DNA of 9,053 nucleotides from CAZMMV01 sp964567475 (GTDB lineage Bacteria; Bacillota; Clostridia; Tissierellales; Tissierellaceae). The notes under the pieces are model-generated. The model did no database searches, was not told where the DNA came from, and saw only the letters and a list, made by a program, of their open reading frames with translations. Both the position numbers and the translations under genes were made by a program. This document shows, piece by piece, positions 6,148-9,053 of the stretch. How positions within the stretch are numbered: position 1 is the stretch's first letter; each line of letters starts with the position of its first letter. The DNA lies in assembly GCA_964567475.1 (NCBI GenBank), contig CAZMMV010000067.1:1-9053 (forward strand). Direction: 5' to 3'.

Positions 6148-7065
6148 ATGGATAAGAAAAAGAAAAAAAGCATATATGGTGATTTAGCTTTGGTTTTAGT
6201 TGCTATTATTTGGGGTAGTGGATTTATATTTATGAAGAATACTTTAAAATATTTAAGCCCAATACATATAATAGCTCTTAGGTTTAATATTTCTGCAATA
6301 GTTATGGGGTTAATTTTCATTAAAAGGCTTAAAACAATAAAAGTATCTGATATCAAGGCAGGAAGTTTGATTGGATTGTTTTTATTTATAGCTTTTTTAA
6401 CTCAAACTATAGGTTTGAAATATACAACTGTTAGTAATCAAGCCTTTATCACTGCAAGTAATGTTGTATTAGTACCCTTTATTTATTGGTTTATGAGTAA
6501 GAATAGACCTAGTGGAATAGAAATTTTTGCAACATTTCTTTGTTTTATTGGTATAGGGATATTGAGTGTTGGAAAGAATTTTTCAATAGGATTAGGCGAT
6601 GGTCTAACAATGGTGTGTGCTGTATTTTTTGCTTGTCATATAGCATCTATTGATATATTTTCAAAAAAGCATGATCCTATAGTTTTAACAATCCTACAAT
6701 TTGCAGTAGCTGGATTACTATCTATAGCTTTTGTAGTAATAATAGGTGGACCTTTGAATAATATGAATAAAGAAGTTATATTTTCAATAATGTATCTATC
6801 TATAGTGAGTACCATATTAGCTTTTGGAATTCAGAATGTTGCTCAAAAGTATACATCATCCACTCATGCCGCAATAATACTAAGTATGGAATCAGTATTT
6901 GGTAGTATATTTGCAATCTTTTTCCTTAAAGAGGGCTTAACATTAAAGCTTATTATTGGATCTGTAATAGTAATATTGTCTGTTATAATTGCTGAGACAA
7001 AATTAAACTTTATTTTTAAAAGAGATAAAAAAGAAAAAGAAATTGAAGGTAATTATAATGAATAG
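6148..7065 (+). CDS. EamA/DMT-family membrane transporter
   Basis: The 305-residue protein is a drug/metabolite superfamily transporter with two EamA repeats (about 12-141 and 152-283) and ten predicted membrane helices, near 13-31, 41-58, 71-90, 97-115, 124-141, 150-170, 178-199, 208-228, 238-259 and 267-284. The charged N-terminus (MDKKKKK) and the lysine-rich tail fit cytoplasmic ends. Typical family segments are AIIWGSGFIFMK at the first helix and SMESVFGSIFAIFFLKEGLT near residues 246-265, with conserved E248. Family members export amino acids, metabolites or drugs; the substrate cannot be told from sequence. The start is ATG 6148 with a near-perfect AAGGAGGTG 4-6 bases upstream. It appears to be a single-gene unit, with no clear terminator before rex, so some read-through into rex is possible. 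Confidence 0.88.
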   Translation: MDKKKKKSIYGDLALVLVAIIWGSGFIFMKNTLKYLSPIHIIALRFNISAIVMGLIFIKRLKTIKVSDIKAGSLIGLFLFIAFLTQTIGLKYTTVSNQAFITASNVVLVPFIYWFMSKNRPSGIEIFATFLCFIGIGILSVGKNFSIGLGDGLTMVCAVFFACHIASIDIFSKKHDPIVLTILQFAVAGLLSIAFVVIIGGPLNNMNKEVIFSIMYLSIVSTILAFGIQNVAQKYTSSTHAAIILSMESVFGSIFAIFFLKEGLTLKLIIGSVIVILSVIIAETKLNFIFKRDKKEKEIEGNYNE

Positions 7066-7104
7066 TACATGGCCTTATATTCACTAATATACAGTTAAAA
7101 CCAA

Positions 7105-7133
7105 TTGACAAATATATAACGAAATGCTATACT
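7105..7133 (+). promoter_or_regulatory. Sigma-A type promoter of rex
   Basis: Consensus TTGACA (7105-7110), a 17-bp spacer and TATACT (7128-7133, 5 of 6) with an extended -10 TG at 7125-7126 make this one of the strongest promoters in the window. Transcription would start near 7140. A TTAACAA sequence (7133-7139), identical to one half of the clostridial Rex operator, covers the start point, but the other half is not conserved, so autoregulation is only a possibility. Confidence 0.8.
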
Positions 7134-7156
7134 TAACAAAGTAATGCCTTTAATAT

Positions 7157-7178
7157 GTTTTAAATAGGTTTTAAATAG
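7157..7178 (+). repeat. Tandem 11-bp direct repeat in the rex leader
   Basis: GTTTTAAATAG occurs twice in immediate succession (7157-7167 and 7168-7178), between the predicted transcription start and the ribosome binding site AGGTGG (7177-7182), whose first bases are the end of the second copy. It looks like a simple duplication in the leader. Confidence 0.85.
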
Positions 7179-7189
7179 GTGGTGATGAT

Positions 7190-7825
7190 ATGCAAAAACG
7201 AAACAAAGTATCTATAACTGTAGTAAGAAGACTTCCAAAGTACTATAGATATTTAGTAGATTTATTAAATAATGGTATAACAAGGGTGTCTTCTCAAGAA
7301 TTAAGTGATATGACCGGATTCACTGCTTCTCAAATTAGACAAGATTTAAATAATTTTGGAGGATTTGGTCAACAGGGTTATGGATATAATGTTGAGGAGC
7401 TTAAACATCAACTAGGCAAAATTCTTGGTTTAGATACTATCTATCATGCTGTTATTGGAGGTTCTGGTAATTTGGGCCAGGCCATAGCAAACTTCAAGGG
7501 TTTTGAGGACGCAGGTTTTCAAGTAGTGTCACTTTTCGATAAAAATCCTAAATTAGTAGGTTCAAAAATTAGGGATATCGAAATTAGAGATATTAATACA
7601 ATGATAGATTATATACAAACACATAAAATTGATATAGGTATTATAACTGTTCCAAAAGAGAGTGCTCAAGAAATGGCTAATCTATATATAGAAGCTGGAG
7701 TAAAAGGTATTTGGAATTTTGCACCTACTGATTTGGAACTGCCAGAAGATATAATAGTAGAAAATGTAAGTTTAAATGAATCTTTGTTTACCCTATCTTA
7801 CTTTTTAAAGAGAAGATATGATTAA
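7190..7825 (+). CDS. rex: Rex, redox-sensing transcriptional repressor
   Basis: Rex senses the NADH/NAD+ ratio. It binds operators when NADH is low and leaves DNA when NADH accumulates, de-repressing fermentative genes. The 211-residue protein has an N-terminal winged-helix domain (about 1-80) with the recognition segment TASQIRQDLNNFGGFGQQGYGY (45-66, shown in part: SQIRQDLNNFG), then a Rossmann NAD(H)-binding domain with GSGNLG (91-96) and LFDKNP (115-120). It closes with a C-terminal helix, SLNESLFTLSYFLKRR (194-209), that is swapped between subunits in known Rex dimers. Length is typical. The start is ATG 7190, 7 bases after AGGTGG. Its downstream neighbour is a butyryl-CoA dehydrogenase-like gene, a known type of Rex target in clostridia, though that gene has its own promoter. 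Confidence 0.97.
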   Translation: MQKRNKVSITVVRRLPKYYRYLVDLLNNGITRVSSQELSDMTGFTASQIRQDLNNFGGFGQQGYGYNVEELKHQLGKILGLDTIYHAVIGGSGNLGQAIANFKGFEDAGFQVVSLFDKNPKLVGSKIRDIEIRDINTMIDYIQTHKIDIGIITVPKESAQEMANLYIEAGVKGIWNFAPTDLELPEDIIVENVSLNESLFTLSYFLKRRYD

Positions 7826-7901
7826 ATTTAAGATTTTTTTATAATAATAAAAGATTTAATTGATCAATATTTGGTTGAATAGATTTTTTATTTGTAACAA
7901 C

Positions 7902-7919
7902 AGGATAAAAATTTAACAA
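7902..7919. promoter_or_regulatory. Possible Rex operator upstream of the acyl-CoA dehydrogenase gene
   Basis: AGGATAA-AAAT-TTAACAA matches the clostridial Rex consensus TTGTTAA-N4-TTAACAA at 11 of 14 defined positions, with a perfect right half (7913-7919) and a weak left half (4 of 7). It lies just upstream of the candidate -35 box at 7926. A half-site match in A+T-rich DNA is weak evidence. It is listed because rex is adjacent and bcd operons are established Rex targets in clostridia. Confidence 0.3.
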
Positions 7920-7925
7920 ATACAG

Positions 7926-7954
7926 TAGAAAAAATTACGAATATGGTCTATAAT
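7926..7954 (+). promoter_or_regulatory. Candidate promoter of the acyl-CoA dehydrogenase gene
   Basis: A perfect TATAAT (7949-7954) is preceded at 17 bp by TAGAAA (7926-7931, 4 of 6). Transcription would start near 7961, giving a leader of about 48 bases with the ribosome binding site GGGAGG at 7993-7998. Confidence 0.6.
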
Positions 7955-8008
7955 GTATTGGTGTAGACTAGAAGTAAAAAGCAAATATATTAGGGAGGGA
8001 AATAATAT

Positions 8009-9053
8009 ATGAATTTCAATTTAACAAAAGAACAAGAAATGGTAAGAAGTGTAGTAAGGGAATTCGTTGAAAATGAAGTAGAACCTATTGCTGCAGATAT
8101 TGACGAAACAGGAAGGTTCCCAAGGGAAAATGTTGAAAAGTTAGCAAAATACAACATGCTTGGTATACCTTTTCCAGTTGAGTATGGTGGAGCAGGTGGA
8201 GATGAAGTAGCTTATGCTATAACTGTTGAGGAGTTATCAAGAGCTTGTGCAACTACAGGTGTTATTAACTCAGCTCACACATCTTTAGGATGCTGGCCAA
8301 TATTTAAATACGGAACTGAAGAACAAAAACAAAAATATTTAGTTCCATTAGCAAAGGGAGAGCATTTAGGAGCTTTTGGTTTGACAGAACCTGCTGCAGG
8401 AACAGACGCTGCGGGACAACAAACTACAGCAGTTCTTGATGGAGATAATTACATCTTAAATGGTTCAAAAATATTTATTACAAATGGTGGTCAAGCAGAT
8501 ACTTATATAATATTTGCAATGACTGACAAGAGCCAAGGAACTAGAGGAATATCTGCATTTATAGTAGAAAAAGATTTTCCAGGTTTCAGCATTGGTAAAA
8601 TAGAAGAAAAAATGGGTATTAGAGCTTCTGCTACTGCAGAATTAATATTCCAAAATTGTGTAGTACCAAAAGAAAACCTACTTGGAAAAGAAGGTAAAGG
8701 ATTTAAAATAGCAATGACTACTCTTGATGGTGGTAGAATAGGAATAGCATCTCAAGCATTAGGAATAGCTGCAGGAGCATTAGATGAAGGAATAGCATAC
8801 TTAAAAGAAAGAGAACAATTTGGTAGACCATTGTCTAAATTCCAAGGTCTTCAATGGAAAGTTGCAGATATGGCTACAGAAATAGAAGCAGCTAGACTAT
8901 TAGTTTACAAAGCTGCATTTAACAAAGCTAATAATCTTCCATACAGTAAGGAAGCTGCAATGGCTAAATTATACGCAGCAAGATGTGCAATGAGAGTAAC
9001 AACTGATGTTGTTCAATTATTTGGTGGATATGGATATACTAAAGATTATCCAG
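8009..9053 (+). CDS. bcd: Short-chain acyl-CoA dehydrogenase, probably butyryl-CoA dehydrogenase (C-terminus beyond window)
   Basis: The FAD enzyme of this type reduces crotonyl-CoA to butyryl-CoA, in clostridia usually with an electron-transfer flavoprotein (EtfAB) in an electron-bifurcating complex. The reading frame from ATG 8009 has 348 complete codons of an expected 380 or so. Domains are the N-terminal helical part (1-115), the middle beta domain with FAD/substrate segments FGLTEPAAGTDA (123-134) and KIFITNGG (154-161), and the C-terminal helical part with DGGRIGIASQALG (240-252), REQFGRPL (268-275) and QLFGGYGYTKDYP (336-348). The catalytic glutamate expected soon after this point lies outside the window. 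GGGAGG at 7993-7998 precedes the start by 10 bases. Butyryl-CoA specificity is inferred from overall likeness and the rex context. etfBA would be expected downstream but cannot be seen. Confidence 0.93.
   Translation, partial: MNFNLTKEQEMVRSVVREFVENEVEPIAADIDETGRFPRENVEKLAKYNMLGIPFPVEYGGAGGDEVAYAITVEELSRACATTGVINSAHTSLGCWPIFKYGTEEQKQKYLVPLAKGEHLGAFGLTEPAAGTDAAGQQTTAVLDGDNYILNGSKIFITNGGQADTYIIFAMTDKSQGTRGISAFIVEKDFPGFSIGKIEEKMGIRASATAELIFQNCVVPKENLLGKEGKGFKIAMTTLDGGRIGIASQALGIAAGALDEGIAYLKEREQFGRPLSKFQGLQWKVADMATEIEAARLLVYKAAFNKANNLPYSKEAAMAKLYAARCAMRVTTDVVQLFGGYGYTKDYP

Noticed and set aside
6123..6356. Minus-strand frame of 77 codons overlapping the start of the EamA gene
   Set aside because: It is antisense to a well-supported membrane protein gene and has no ribosome binding site or recognisable domain.
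7076..7091. Hairpin TATATT-CACT-AATATA after the EamA gene as a terminator
   Set aside because: It has a six-pair stem of A+T only and no T run afterwards.
7822..7890. Intrinsic terminator after rex
   Set aside because: T runs are present at 7834-7840 and 7884-7889, but the only hairpins before them are a loop-free A+T palindrome and a 4-bp stem. That is too weak to call.

Overview
The window is AT-rich (about one third G+C by eye) and densely coded. Most genes start behind strong AGGAGG-type ribosome binding sites, and several use GTG or TTG starts. With a Rex redox repressor next to a butyryl-CoA-type acyl-CoA dehydrogenase, this points to a fermentative, probably butyrate-forming anaerobe of the Clostridia/Tissierellia. 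The exact genus cannot be fixed from the sequence alone. I see no insertion sequence, prophage, CRISPR array, rRNA or tRNA.

Layout. Positions 1-755 (minus) hold the N-terminal 251 codons of an M18 zinc aminopeptidase (apeA), which runs off the left edge. A divergent promoter region (756-934) separates it from a four-gene plus-strand operon, tsaE-tsaB-rimI-tsaD (935-3559). This operon supplies three proteins of the tRNA t6A37 modification machinery plus the ribosomal protein/TsaD-associated acetyltransferase RimI. Convergent to it is a 638-residue ABC-F ATPase of the YdiF type (3738-5654, minus). Next on the minus strand is a 74-codon cysteine-containing protein of unknown function (5763-5987), which ends in a strong intrinsic terminator. 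A plus-strand EamA/DMT transporter (6148-7065) follows, then rex (7190-7825), and finally a butyryl-CoA dehydrogenase-like gene (8009 to the right edge, without its C-terminal catalytic end). No gene-free stretch exceeds 185 bp.

How it fits together. From what I know of Bacillus subtilis, the order ydiB-ydiC-ydiD-gcp-ydiF-moaC-rex is recognisable here. However, ydiF is inverted, and the moaC position is taken by the small Cys protein and the EamA transporter. Rex (NADH/NAD+ sensing) followed by bcd (NADH-linked butyrate formation) is a functionally sensible pair, and there is an imperfect Rex-like site upstream of bcd.

The most interesting non-coding signal is between and just inside the convergent ends of tsaD and the ABC-F gene. 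It is a cluster of DnaA-box sequences: six matches to TTATNCACA within 3301-3722, with several near matches. Part of it is embedded in an inverted repeat that may also terminate the ABC-F transcript. No dnaA/dnaN neighbourhood or obvious unwinding element is visible, so a DnaA-titration or regulatory cluster is more likely than the primary origin.
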